The notes beneath the pieces were generated by a model, which ran no database searches, was not told the origin of the DNA, and saw only the letters and a program-made list of their open reading frames with translations. Made by a program: the position numbers and the translations under genes. This document shows positions 1-11,700 of a stretch of 59,167 bases of DNA, one piece after another. Source of the DNA: Fragilariopsis cylindrus CCMP1102 (lineage: Eukaryota > Bacillariophyta > Bacillariophyceae > Bacillariales > Bacillariaceae); assembly GCA_900095095.1 (NCBI GenBank), contig FMBT01000539.1:1-59167 (forward strand), in the 5' to 3' direction. How positions within the stretch are numbered: position 1 is the stretch's first letter; each line of letters opens with the position of its first letter.

Positions 1-1
1 G

Positions 2-1217
2 GCGTATACAGAACCCGTCGATAAGCTTTTATTTTTTATTATTGAAGAACTTAAGCTAATGGATCATCTCGATTCCATATCAAAATCAAAATCAGAATTC
101 GTCGAACGAAGAGAAAATGTCCAAGAGCTCCGAAATGCGGCGAAAAAGTATGCCACGTATGGACCTACATTGAAGAAGGATGGCGATGATACTGGTACTA
201 ACTCTAGAGGATGCGTTCGACAATGAATCGGCACTGTCAAACTTTCTAGATGATGTAGCATTAGTTAGTGATATAGCCGAAGCTAAAGAAGATGAGGAAA
301 ACCCACGACTAGTTGTCAATTTGATGACGATCCATGCATCAAAAGGAACGGAATTTGACTGTGTATTTGTCGTTGGTGTAGAGGAGGGGACTCTCCCCTC
401 TAATCAGGCGTTACAAGAAGGGGAGGGGTCCGTCCAACTGGAAGAAGAAAAGAGATTATGCTACGTTGCAATGACACGTGCTAAAACGCGGCTTATTCTC
501 ACATGGAGAAAAGAAGTTACTAGTTTCAGCAATTGGAGTGATTCGGGACCGAATACTGTTGAAAAACAACGTAGTAGATTTTTAAATGCCATCGTATCGC
601 AAAAATCTAAAAAATCTACTGCCATGAAGGGCATCACTTCAAAACGACCTTCCACCACACCACCAAGCAGGAGGAGTAGTTTAAACAGACATGGATTAAA
701 AGGTCCAGAGGGTAGAAAGAACCGAGATCCATCATCATCATCGAGGTCAACATCATCGTCAGCATCATCGAGGTCAACATCTCCGTCTAGTAAGCGTCTA
801 GAATACTCGACCTTAGCTCAGACCTCATCATCTAATCGAAACACGTCCCCAGGTAGTACAAGGCAGCGACAGCAATCGTCTAATAGGTCGAGTGTCGATC
901 GCGTACAACAACTAAGATCGAGTTTGACATCTTCTTCCAATAAAAGTCCGTCATCGTCGTCCTCGCCGCCGCCGAAACAGCGAAAGAAAAACAAGATTTC
1001 TCGACCTTCGTCATCTTCTACCCAACAACGGGATACTGTAGATCCTATGTGGTTTTTCCCCGTCGGTGAATCTGTCGTACATATAAACCTAGGAAAGGGT
1101 GTCGTGTTGGATCATCCTCCATTTGAAAGGATCGAGGATGCTAAGGTTCGGGTTAAATTTGAAGACGGAAAAACGTTAGAATTTCCAGCTCTTGGAAGTG
1201 ACGTGCTTCCTTTATAA
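2..1217 (+). CDS. UvrD/PcrA-type superfamily 1 DNA helicase, C-terminal part (5' partial)
   Basis: ATP-dependent 3'-5' DNA helicase of the UvrD/PcrA/Rep type, acting in repair or replication. The window holds only its end. Motif V/VI region is clear: 'MTIHASKGTEFDCVFVVG' followed by 'RLCYVAMTRAKTRL', with the arginine finger context of SF1A helicases. A Ser/Arg-rich linker (about residues 160-285 of the downstream frame) leads to a C-terminal SH3/Tudor-like domain (GESVVHINLGKGVV ... VKFEDG), which in bacterial PcrA/UvrD contacts RNA polymerase. The upstream part (bases 2 to about 194) is in another frame and reads FVERRENVQELRNAAKKY, as expected just before LSNFLDDVALVSD, so the two frames belong to one gene. 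They can be joined by removing 195-207 (13 nt, GT...AG) or 148-178 (31 nt), or by a 1-nt indel. An organellar location is plausible but cannot be judged without the N-terminus. Family assignment is firm; the junction is not. Confidence 0.85.
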
Positions 1218-1950
1218 AATAGAGCACGGGTAGCGAGATATACAATACGGTTATGATGGATCGTTATACTCGAGCGGAAGAGTTCTTTCGATCCATTTCT
1301 TATAAATGTACATAATCAATTAATTATATAGTTTTTCAATAAACATAATAGTCCACGAAAATCGATCAATTTATTGCTACGAAGAAAACAAGGAGGAAGA
1401 CCTAAAATCATGAATTATCATCGTCATAATTCATTGTCTATTCAAAGATTATTTTCGCTTGAGTGGATTGTTCCTATTCCTGTTCCTGTAATCAGTAAGT
1501 TAATATCTCTCCATCGTTCCCCTCATAACTATCACCATTGACGCTGTGTCCATGCTCTCGACAAATCGAATCACGGCACGACTAAAAAAAGAGTTTCGAA
1601 GTGCAGGTCTGGCCGTTGCTCTTCAATCCTCAATCCTAGCAAAATAAAAAAAATAATTTTTTATTTCTTTGAACTCACAACCATGCACAATGGGACTTAC
1701 CTGACTGTTACTTCTCACACAGTACGAATCTAACAATAACGAACATCGATATATAAAGCGCTCGTTGTCGTCAATCATCGGATTTCCGTTTTATTTTCTG
1801 GAAGCCCTGACGTGAGGCAAATTGGGTGCATTTTTTCCAACATCAAGGAAGTGACGTACATCAAATCACATTTATTACAACCAAGAACAAAACAAAAAAA
1901 CATTGATTCTTTATTGACCCTCCAATTGTATTTTGTTGAAATTTAATAAT
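1218..1950. other. Intergenic spacer
   Basis: AT-rich spacer between the helicase end and the next small ORF. I see no coding frame, RNA gene or strong repeat. It should hold the 3' UTR of the helicase and the promoter of the downstream ORF. Confidence 0.5.
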
Positions 1951-2472
1951 ATGGACCACTGCTCGAATGACAACGAAATCGATGATGAAGATCTTCCACT
2001 TTCGCATCCTGCAAGACGAATTCGACGTCGTGCCGATGACGGCGTCAGTGGTATCGGTGCATGGCAAGGGGAAGAAATGGAACTAGATCATCAAAGAGAA
2101 ACTGAACGACGAGATCGAGATCGAGATAACTCATCAACGGGAGCAGCAGCAATTGTAACAGCAGTCGACTTGAATCAATTTCGTAATACAGAAGTTGGGA
2201 AGGGATATCAGGCAAAGCATGTTGTTCGACAAAAAAATACCGCTACAAATAATGATACTGCTGCTGCTGCTGCACAAGTCATACTAGATGCAGAAACAAT
2301 GGTACCAGCCAGCACAAAAAAGAGACGATCAGCAGCAATAAGGATGGAAAGGAGAGCAGAGAATGACACTGCTGCGACTACAGTAGCAGTCGTTCCTGAA
2401 CAGGAAGAATTACTTCGAAATGATGGTCTTCGTTTATTTCGTAGAGAAATTGAAAATATTTTATTACCTTAA
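1951..2472 (+). CDS. Hypothetical charged protein, 173 aa
   Basis: I do not recognise this protein. The open frame can be extended to a TTG at 1933, but the first ATG is at 1951 (MDHCSND...). The product is hydrophilic: an acidic stretch (NEIDDED), an Arg-rich stretch (RRIRRR, about residues 22-27), an Asp/Arg-rich segment (RETERRDRDRD), an Ala run, a second basic cluster (KKRRSAAIRMERR) and a short, possibly helical C-terminus (LRLFRREIENILLP). The basic clusters resemble nuclear localisation signals. There is no signal peptide or membrane segment. It is a stand-alone single-exon ORF with about 730 bp of spacer upstream. The codon pattern and conserved-looking C-terminus favour a real gene, but no function can be given. 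Confidence 0.5.
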   Translation: MDHCSNDNEIDDEDLPLSHPARRIRRRADDGVSGIGAWQGEEMELDHQRETERRDRDRDNSSTGAAAIVTAVDLNQFRNTEVGKGYQAKHVVRQKNTATNNDTAAAAAQVILDAETMVPASTKKRRSAAIRMERRAENDTAATTVAVVPEQEELLRNDGLRLFRREIENILLP

Positions 2473-3450
2473 AAAATATCAATTTCTTTGTATGAAATCT
2501 GAAAATTACATGACAATAATTAGACGGGTACATCATCAAAAGTGTCTCTACTTTGTACTACGAATATCTTCCTTTGCTAAATGACTTTATCTTATATAGA
2601 GGTAAAGCGACGACTTTAAAAATACCAATATTTATATCTGATTATAAAAGTGTAATGATAAAAATAAAAGTTCGATCCTGAAGAACTCAAGACTTTTTAT
2701 AGTACTTCTCTTCTCGGACATTCAAACGAGACCAATCACGATCCATAAACTCCATTTTTGAGAGATGCTAATACAACTTTATGGAATGAACCTGTGCACG
2801 ATGAGGATTTTACAATAAGCATATATAGTTTTTCTGAAAAGAATTTCTAATCAAATTCAGACACGAACAAAGACTAATTCTGATATCGATATAACGATCA
2901 AGCGAGAATGGACAAATAAATAATATGAACTGTAGGACAAAATGAAAGTCAATAACAACAACATGACGCGTGTGGCAGACGCAATCGCACCTACTAAGTA
3001 GACGGAATTGAGTTATCTTACCTTTAAGACGGAACAAAAGTCTGAATATCTTTCTTCTTGCTGAGGCTATTTATATTCAATATGAATTGTGTGTTTTGTC
3101 CTGCTTTTGCATTATGATGATGGCCTCTATCCTCGTTTTCACTTCCGCACGACAAAAAGTCTAGTAACTTACTTCGTAAGAAGTTCAAAGTCACAAACAA
3201 TTTCGAGCCAACCTAACTTCGGTCACTGGAGCTCACGGGAATTTCAATTTATTTTTCTTCGTCTTTCAAGCATGAAATGGCGCAGTTTTACGGCACCGTA
3301 ACGTCATTCGTCATCATCAAAGAAAATCTATTTCAGATTTTAGATTTTATGTAAACTCAAAACTAACGTTTACCATTTCTCATCTCATGTCATAACAACA
3401 AATAGACCCAACGCCTACGACACGGACCAAATAAATAATACGATAGCAAT
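2473..3450. other. Intergenic spacer
   Basis: About 1 kb of AT-rich sequence. Short open frames here (for example 2810-3037 minus and 3089-3301 plus) show no domain and look accidental. No repeat or RNA gene was recognised. Confidence 0.5.
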
Positions 3451-4544
3451 ATGAGGCCTTCTTATTCCTTTATTTCAATTCTCTTACTTGCAATACCCGT
3501 TTCCGGATTGCAGAGCAATCTAAATCAACGCAACGAACCTTCACGACGTGAAATTATCGGGAGGATTGCCTCGACGGCAGGACTTCTTGTCGTTGGTGGT
3601 TGTACGGCACAACCAGCGTGGTCCGCTTCCGCCGTACAAGATTCAATGAATGTTGATGAGTTCTTGAGAAGGGGAGTAGATGCGGGGGGAGGTATGGGTG
3701 TATCGAGCCAGGCTGGAAAGAGCCGTCCAGAAACTGGTGTTTTCTTGAGAGATGGAAGCGATGTGTCGAGAAATCGTAAAACTGGTGATTTGAATGCCGA
3801 AATCATCGTCAACGGAAGCAACGGAGAGAAAATGGCGGTATTTATTAGCTATAACTCTCCGTGGCCCTTAGGTAAGAAAAGAAAGATATTGTTGTGCTGC
3901 ACTGTACTGTACTGTACTGTACCGAAAAATACGAAATAAATATCTCTATGATCTTCTGTATTATTTTGTCTTGTTTGTACATAGATCTGATCTCGATAAT
4001 CCGACATATGATGTCTTACCCACACCGTCGTTGCCCCGCTTCTCGTCCAAATTCATGCTCAGCTGAGGGACCATTTTATGATATTGAGTGCCGAAATCAA
4101 AAAACTAGTGATGGTGCATTTGTCCAAGTGACATCAAACGTTAAAGGTAAATCCATATCAGATATTGACAATTCGTTTATTTTAGAAAATCTGTTGGCGC
4201 CCAGTGGACGATTTTCTTTCTACGGAGAACCCACCGATGTAAAAATCAAAAAGAGTACGACAAATGGCGACTACAGGATTATTGATCTAAGTTTCTCAAC
4301 TTTGTCTCAGGCAACACAGTCGGAGCTTCCTCGTAAAGCCCAACTTATAGCTACCATCCCCAAAGGGTCGTCACAAGCTGTCGTATTGATAGGCAGTGCA
4401 CCTGCTGTTAGGTGGAAAAAGGGATCTGATCAGGATATCCATTCTACGATTGAATCATTTCGAGCCATAGCAGCCCCCAAAAGTTCTCTCAAACTTCGAC
4501 GAAAGGAACGGAATTCATTTACATTAGACGAGAATGGCGAATAA
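3451..4544 (+). CDS. PsbP-like protein of the thylakoid lumen, two exons
   Basis: Predicted lumenal PsbP-domain protein, a family that assists photosystem II or I assembly. Exon 1 is 3451-3871, the intron 3872-4062 (191 bp, GTAAGA...CTCAG with a pyrimidine-rich 3' end), exon 2 4063-4544; the junction makes one Ala codon and gives about 300 aa. The N-terminus is a signal peptide (residues 1-20), then a twin-arginine lumen signal: RR at 32-33, hydrophobic STAGLLVVGG, and ASA near residue 60 as the likely processing site. This fits Tat import across the thylakoid. Exon 2 holds the PsbP core, with YDIECRNQ, the FYGEP strand, then RIIDLSFSTLSQ and QLIATIPKGSSQAVVL. The intron contains a short (TACTG)n run at about 3900-3920. 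Domain confidence is good; the exact PsbP subfamily is not known. Confidence 0.78.
3899..3922. repeat. (TACTG)n microsatellite in the PsbP-like gene intron
   Basis: Four to five head-to-tail copies of a 5-bp unit inside the intron of the PsbP-like gene. It contains three overlapping copies of the 7-mer TACTGTA that recurs through the intergenic DNA of this window. Confidence 0.8.
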
Positions 4545-5445
4545 TAGACTAGTAGAAATAAGATAAGATTGGTTGCTTGATTGAGCTAGAATTAAGCGAA
4601 AAGACGAACAAACCGTATTGTTGTCTGAGTTGTTCGCACATACGGTAGATATATAAGTATTGTAATCACAATAAAATCATGATGATACAAGTAGTACTGT
4701 TATTCGGCGTAAACTTGCTTTTATACCTAACGTTGACACGTGCAGTAAAGAATAGAGAATTCATTCAAAATTGATCTACAAGTAACACGTATAGAGTTAT
4801 CCAAGCTAAAAATTACAACTATTTGACTCGTTGTTCTGCAATAATGTGTTGACTATCTAAGATATTTCGTAGAAAACTATAGCAGAGAGACACAATACGT
4901 ATCATCTCCGTGATGTCTCATGTTATGGAAAAAAATTGGAGATTGGGGAAGGGCATGTATGCATGTATCCAAGTAAACAACTCAGATATAGTTGGAGAAC
5001 AGCAATAGCTGCTGCAAACCCCCACTGCTCTATCTATTGTCGGATATAATTGAGTTTATTTGTTTATTTGAGTAGTAAGCGAATCATTTTCTAATTGCTG
5101 ATGCAATATTAGTAGCATTAGAGGTTCAGCATACCTCATACAAATTATCATTATGTTCAAAAAATCACACAGTTTAGGGGGAACAAATCTCACACTACAC
5201 TTGACTTTACTATGACTATTTACTAATAAAATTTCCATATCATTGTATAGTAGGTTGGCCCTGGGTAGTCAGCATGTTTTCAAGAGAATTACAGCACTAT
5301 CTTCCTGCTGCTTGCACAGGACAAATAGTGGTGTCATTCGACCCAAATAAGATGGTGGCGAATGGACCTATTGGTAGTATTTATTGAAAGAAGGACTTTA
5401 TCATTTTCAATCCAACTTGAACCAAATTGTGAACCCACCTATGCA
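4545..5445. other. Intergenic spacer
   Basis: AT-rich, no convincing coding frame. The short minus-strand ORF at 5056-5238 has no recognisable feature. The spacer leads into the palindromic element at 5446. Confidence 0.45.
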
Positions 5446-5791
5446 CAGGGCCTGTAGTGCAAAAGCGGCTACCGCATACCTGCTTTTTAGGAAAGTGTGT
5501 AAGCAAAGCAGGTAACCCTACCCGCTTTTTAGGGAAGTGGGTATGCAAAGCGGGTATAGAAATTATTCTATAGTGTGTCTTTACAGCGTGGAGCATACCT
5601 GCTTTTTTACAAAGCAGGTAAGTAAAGTGGGTAGGGTACCTGCTTTTTAGGGAAGCGGGTATGGTAAGCGGGTACCCCTATCCGCTTTTTAGGGAAGCGG
5701 GGAAGCAAAGCGGATACTCCACGCTGTAAAAACACGCTATAATAATTTAGTTTCTACCAAACCCCAAAAATTATTAGTGCCGCAAGGCCCT
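5446..5791. repeat. Palindromic MITE-like element made of five hairpin units
   Basis: An 8-bp terminal inverted repeat (CAGGGCCT near 5446, AGGCCCTG near 5784) encloses a nested structure. An internal inverted repeat pairs 5562-5597 (arm containing TTTACAGCGTGGAG) with 5712-5750 (CTCCACGCTGTAAA). Inside and beside it are five related units of about 25-41 bp, at about 5478, 5516, 5597, 5637 and 5676. Each has the form TACC(C/T)GCTTTTT...AAAGC(G/A)GGTA and is itself a stem-loop. There is no ORF, so if mobile it would be non-autonomous. I see no clean target-site duplication. Confidence 0.7.
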
Positions 5792-6237
5792 GGTTCGGCA
5801 GAGGTAACAATAAATATATTATTTGTCTTACCGGTCGGTCCCTACGCGCGAACTTATCTTACTGCACATGCAACCCTGCATGCAACAATAATTAAAGCGA
5901 CCATTTTCATCAAGAAATATTTACCTGAAACAAGGTCGCTTTGGCAAGACCAAACTCGCTCTATATCACATATGTGTGTAAGATCTGTACCAAAATTACA
6001 ACCTAATATAGATTAAGAAAGTAATATAGATTAAGAAAGTTTAAATACCTCCCACCCACCTTTACCGGATCGTTGTATGCAGTTTCATCATTAAATTCAA
6101 AATTAATTTTTATCCATGCCACATAGAGACCGGTGACGAGTAACTTCTTTTGTGATAACATCTATCTCTCTTTCATGAAACCAAACACAACAACAAACAA
6201 ATCGAACAATGCACATTAAAAACAATTACATCCAATT
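5792..6237. other. Intergenic spacer upstream of the hydrolase gene
   Basis: AT-rich spacer and probable promoter/5' UTR of the hydrolase gene. The ORF at 5777-6016 starts in the repeat element and shows no domain. Confidence 0.4.
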
Positions 6238-6296
6238 TAAAACAAACAAACAAACAAACAAACAAACAAACAAACAAACAAACAAACAAACAAAAC
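6238..6296. repeat. (CAAA)n microsatellite
   Basis: About 13 uninterrupted copies of CAAA just upstream of the signal-peptide ATG at 6302. It lies in the probable 5' UTR of the hydrolase gene. In one frame it would code Thr-Asn-Lys-Gln repeats. Confidence 0.95.
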
Positions 6297-6301
6297 ATAA
6301 C

Positions 6302-8103
6302 ATGAAGATTGTTGTTATTAACGCCACAGTATTGCTCGTCGCCATCATTATTTCCTGTCCTTCCTTGCTACAACCGCACAACAACAAGAAGATGCCGACA
6401 GTACAAGTACTCTGAAAGAAGAATTCGAGTCTTCAACTTCCACTGGAAACAACGACGACGGAAGTATGAATAGAGGACCGAATGCTGCAGGAATTTCTTT
6501 TTCCACACGATTCTGTCAGGCCAAGGTGCACCAAGACGCTATAAACGGTGTTTACGATGCTGTTGACCATCCTTTATCACTCAACACGACGTCGTCGTCG
6601 TCTTCGTCCAAGATCGATGGTAATAGTGACGACGAAGATAGCAACAGCGATAACTTTCGGTATTCGTACAAAGGAGTTCAATTTTTTGAGATAGATGCCG
6701 GGATTGTGACACCAATGTGGACGGATCTTACTACAGAGATGGAACGAGGACAAGCCTTACTTGTGATTCCGGACACGTTTAACGAAGAACGGAAGAACGG
6801 TCCTCGCATACTGTACATTCATGGTGGGAGTTGGACTTCTTGTTCTCCGACCACGTGTGGTTATGCAACCTTTGTATCGAAACTCGCCAAGTTGTACAAC
6901 ATGCCCATCTTATCGATCGATTATACATTAGTAGGAAGGAAGGGTAATGGTACATTCTCTACTATCCTGGCACAGACCGGTCGGGCCGTACATTTCTTGG
7001 CCACCAATGATCCCTTTGATATAATGTTCCATCACGGCAACGACGACAATGACAATGATGATAATAATCATACCACCAGATATAATGCAACGACGACGAC
7101 AATAGATGAACAGGAGCAACACCAACCTACTATTTTTATTATGGGTGATTCGAGTGGTGGAGGTACCGCGATTAGTGCCCTCGTGGCACAAGCCTCACCG
7201 GAGGGATTGCCCGAAAGTAATGGAGCCAAGATTACTGCCGGTCAGACATTTAGTCCGTGGATTAATCTCGCCTCCAACAGTCCCACGTACTTTTCTCAGT
7301 TATTTGGCGTGCATCATGATGATGATAATGAAACGGAGAATAATAAGGATGATGTCTTACTCGGTGATATCAATTTTGGTTGGGTGTTTGGGGGTGGGAA
7401 CTTCTCGACACTGGTGCAGGAAAATTACGATGCGGGTGCCGTGTACAGTCCCCAAAACATTAATGATCCGGTCGCAAGTCCCTTGTTGAACGCACCCGTA
7501 TCTTGGCTGAAAGATCTACCACCATTGTCGATGCATGTGGGGATGGCCGAAGTCCTGGCCTCGGATTCGGCCCTCTTTGCGACAGCTGTCGCACGAGCCG
7601 GTGGACGATGGGTTGAGAATCATGCCTACGATGGGATGTGGCATGTCTTTCAACAATATGCCAATGGATGTGGGAGTAACGAAACCGTAGTTTTGGCCGA
7701 AAGTTCGTTGCAATTTTCCAAGAAATTTATCGAGGAGGTGTTGCTGTCTATGTCGACGTCGACGTCGACGACCACGGTAGTACATGATGAAGCAAATGAC
7801 AAGGACAAGTCCAACAACGATGATGACGATGACGATACTACCAGTAGTAGTAGTAGTTACAACAACAATTTGTTTTGTACCATGAAGCATTATGAATATC
7901 CGACCGGTTCGGACTCGATGGCAGGGATGACGTGTCGTCCGAGAGAGAGAACCTCTATAGACCCAACTACTCATACTACAAGTAGTATCTCAAAAAATGC
8001 TATTAGTAGTGACGCAACTACAAGGACGAACCGTCATTCGATCGGCTTTGTTGTTGGGTGTGGAGCTATCGGTGGGTTGTTGTATTCCTATCTGTTGATC
8101 TAA
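6302..8103 (+). CDS. Secreted alpha/beta hydrolase (HSL/carboxylesterase type)
   Basis: Serine esterase/lipase of the hormone-sensitive-lipase-like alpha/beta hydrolase fold. Numbered from the ATG at 6466, it has the oxyanion motif HGGS at 119-122, the nucleophile elbow GDSSG at 227-231 (Ser229), Asp367 in LASDSAL and His393 in MWHVFQ, a complete catalytic set. Poly-Asp/Asn inserts at about 191-215 and 284-297 should be surface loops. The C-terminus is Ser/Thr/Asp-rich and ends in a hydrophobic segment (FVVGCGAIGGLLYSYLLI), suggesting a membrane or GPI anchor. Upstream, a signal peptide (MKIVVINATVLLVAIIIS) begins at 6302 in another frame, and the 6466 frame extends back to read FLATTAQQQEDADS. 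The two join if 6357-6391 is a 35-nt intron or if there is an indel near 6350-6362; otherwise translation starts at 6466 without a signal. Substrate unknown. Confidence 0.82.
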
Positions 8104-8753
8104 CAAAAATATGCTTCGACTTACGTATAACTATTTAAACTATATCTTTTTATTACTGTTGAACTGTAACCACACGGCCTATACCATTATTTTAGTCAGT
8201 CTTATTGTTACATTTGCGGACCTATTGTTGATAAACGTGTATGATGATTTTTATTTATTTCTCTCTCTACATGTTTATTTTTTATTGCGCACTCTGTTTG
8301 GGATTTAGCGCGCGTATAAGTCAAGCATTTCAAATGATTTCGAGTCGAGTCGAGTCATGTCAAAGCAAGCGATACAAGAATTGGGGGGTGGGGTGTATTT
8401 GGGGTTTAGCTTAAATTGACGATGGAAAATGAATGAATCATCACAAAAGCAACCATCACAAAATTCTCACACACGTATTCAATAAAATAAAATATAAAAA
8501 TGCCACCACCATGCTGAATGCCACCATGGCCATAATAATAATCATCAAGCTTCATCTATCAGACTTCTACTCTAGCAGCCAATACCAAGGTAGAGGAAGA
8601 CACCAGCGATCAGAATTGCTGTTCAGATAGTATATTCATCGAAAAATAGGCCATAATCATTTGTCCGGATGCAAAAACACTACCGGTAGCAGCAACAGCA
8701 ACAGCAGCAGCAAGGACCTCAATATATATTGTCATCTTCACATTCTCGAAACG
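8104..8753. other. Intergenic spacer
   Basis: AT-rich stretch between the hydrolase and the helical-repeat gene. The ORF at 8111-8308 is Leu/Tyr-rich by composition only. No repeat or RNA gene is evident. Confidence 0.45.
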
Positions 8754-11700
8754 ATGGCTCGACCTTTACAACGACAACTGCGCACATCGTCCGCAAATCT
8801 TCATCCACTATGGTATCGAAGAAATATTGTTCCTGATGGCAGAAGTAGTCATCGTCTGCGTTTTAGAAGTACTACTACTATTAGCAGAAGAACAACTAAC
8901 ACTTTCATTAGCGATAGTCGACGATATACTGGTAGTAGTACGTTGATGAGAATGAGACTATCATCTTCTTCCTCTCCTGATCACGACGAAAGCAACAACA
9001 AGCAACAACGACAACAACAACGACGACGACACCGTCTGCATAATAATCCAAAACAACAAAATCAAAATCAACGAAATGATAATAATAATAATAATAATAA
9101 GGCTACTGCAATTTTTGCGAAAATAGGCGACGCTCAAGATTCTATGCAAGAATTACTTGATCGAATTGAAAGAGCTAATATCAATTCGAATAATCCTATT
9201 ACCGTAAAAGCTCTATCGAAATTGACATTTAACTTAAACCAGCAAAACAATAACGATGACAATAACAATATTATCATCAATGGTGAATTTGCTTCTGGTA
9301 TATATAATGAAACAATCGAATATTTTGAAACTTTAATCAGATCAGTCAATGATGGACGTCTTACACCATCCAGGAAACATGGTCAAGAATTATCACAACT
9401 TATTGCATGTGTTTTGTACGTATTTGGTCAAACACAAAAACAAAGTTATTGGTATAACAATACAGATTATTTTGATATTAATGACGACAGCAATAACGAC
9501 AACAACAACAACAACAACAATGACAATAATATAATACAAAATGTATTAAAGGTATTAGAAATTGATTGGAATTTAGATATCAATAATCAACATTATGAAC
9601 ATGCGATATCAGCATCCTGTAATGTACATGATTGGGAATATGCATCCTATTTATTTGAACAACAGATTAATCCAAATGGTGCTGGTACACCTGTATCCAC
9701 AATATCAATTATTGACAATCCATTAGGTTTATATGCATTGACACAACGGTATAGTAGTACTACAAATAATGATAATGATAATAATATTGATGTCAATGAT
9801 TCTTCGACCAAAGTAGAAGCAGAAATTTCATCATCATCGATGATTGTGGAACACGTTATGGATGCAGTACAACGATTGGTGATGGTATCACCACAAGATA
9901 AAACTAGTTATGTTTTAGCAGCGGGGAATGCATTAGGATATGCTGGATATTGGAAAGATTTTGATGAATATCGTCGATCAAGTTTCCTATCAGAACAATA
10001 CGGAACGTCATTACTATCTGCCGTTATACAAGCTTATTGTTTATGTGGCAGATACGATGAAGCACTTCAAATTTTACAAGAAGAAAACATAATAACGACA
10101 ACTTTACTATCATCATCCTCATCATCCTCATCATCATCGCCGTCGAGTAAACGTAATCTGGAAGAAGAATGGCAATGGGGTGGAGAACGAGACCGGATAG
10201 ATCCACTCTGTCGTGATTTAGCCATGCAAGTTATCGGTGGGGCCTCATCAGCTACGATAGAAGGCAGTGTTGGCGATGATGCCGATCATCATGATACCCA
10301 CAACCATCATAGTGGCTCGTCATCGTATTCTAAATTAGCATTGATGCTATTCCATCAAAGTCGAGAGGAAAATTTCACAATCAGTAGAGAAGCCTTGCTT
10401 GGTGTAGTCGAAGCATGTGAAAGAGATAAGGATTGGAAAAGCGCATTGTCCGTATTACGAACGGTCATAGAAGAAAATGAGATTGAACACGAAAAGAGCA
10501 ACAACAAGAACAGCAATAATAATATTGCCTCGTGGATTGTACCAGGATCACAGCTTACCATTATTGAGCGGGATCAAACAAGAAATGATTCATCTTCTTT
10601 CACTGATAATCTGTCGGAAATGGGTCCTTTTTTGGCTTCGATTATGAGAAACTGCAATAGTTCTTCTAATTTCGGGATGTCGTTGTTCAGTTTGCGATTG
10701 TTCCAGATGCAATTATTATATACGTCTACTGGCCATTATCAGGAGAAGAAGATGATGAACAAAAACGATGATACATCCACCAAAGTAGAAGATTCGATAG
10801 GACAGATGATTTCCGAAGTGAAGAATTCACATGAAATATTAACAGCTAGTATGGTCGCCCTTTGTGGTCTTCGATGTCACGAAAATGCAATGCGACTGTA
10901 CGAAATGCAGGAAAACAACGACAATGCTTCAGCAGCATTCATATACCGATATGCGTCGTCGAATCAAGAACGTAGTGGTACCATAGCTTTGGGTAATCCG
11001 TGGGTCAGTGCTCACCGACACATAGACCAATTGACGGAAGCGAGTAAGCTGATACGAAAAATCCATCGACGAAATAAGAAGAATGAGAGCAACTATCTTA
11101 CCGAGAATCAACGTGAAATGATAGAGGAAGTTTTAGCACGAGCAATGAACTCGTGCACGAATGCCCATCAACCTGAACTCTCTCTATACTTATTAGACTG
11201 GATGGACGAATTTATTTTTTCGCACCATCAGCAGCAGTCAATACCCAGAGAGAATATAGATGATATCCACAAGGTTGGACTGTACAAAGATTCGGTAACA
11301 GCGGAAACTATTTTAGCACTTCGATGGACTCGAGACTTGACTGGAGCTATCGAGATGGTCGAGTCGATTTTGGAGAAACACGCTGAAGACGATCTAGATC
11401 AATGGAGGAAGACGATTGCAGCGGGGTTGACAGTCATGGTTGCCAATGGACGAGGCGGCGATGCCGTTCAAGTCTTTGATGTTCTAGACAAAGATGCGAG
11501 AAGCACCGATTGCTACACAACAATAGGACGTCATCTATCGAAGGTGAAAGATTGGAATGAACTTATTTTTCTCTATAGAAATGCAACAACCGAAGGATAT
11601 TCATCAGAGGAACTTAGTCTGCTCGCCATGACAGCCGTGATCTCTACTAAAGTAGACAATCGACTGCGAATTCTTCGAGCTATAGTAGATGAATGCGCCT

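Noticed and set aside
5446-5791. CRISPR-like array from the repeated hairpin units
   Set aside because: Units are unevenly spaced, vary in length, have no unique spacers, and the DNA is eukaryotic.
8111-8308. Possible small membrane protein after the hydrolase gene
   Set aside because: The Leu/Tyr/Phe-rich sequence follows from AT-rich DNA in a 3' UTR position; no clear signal.
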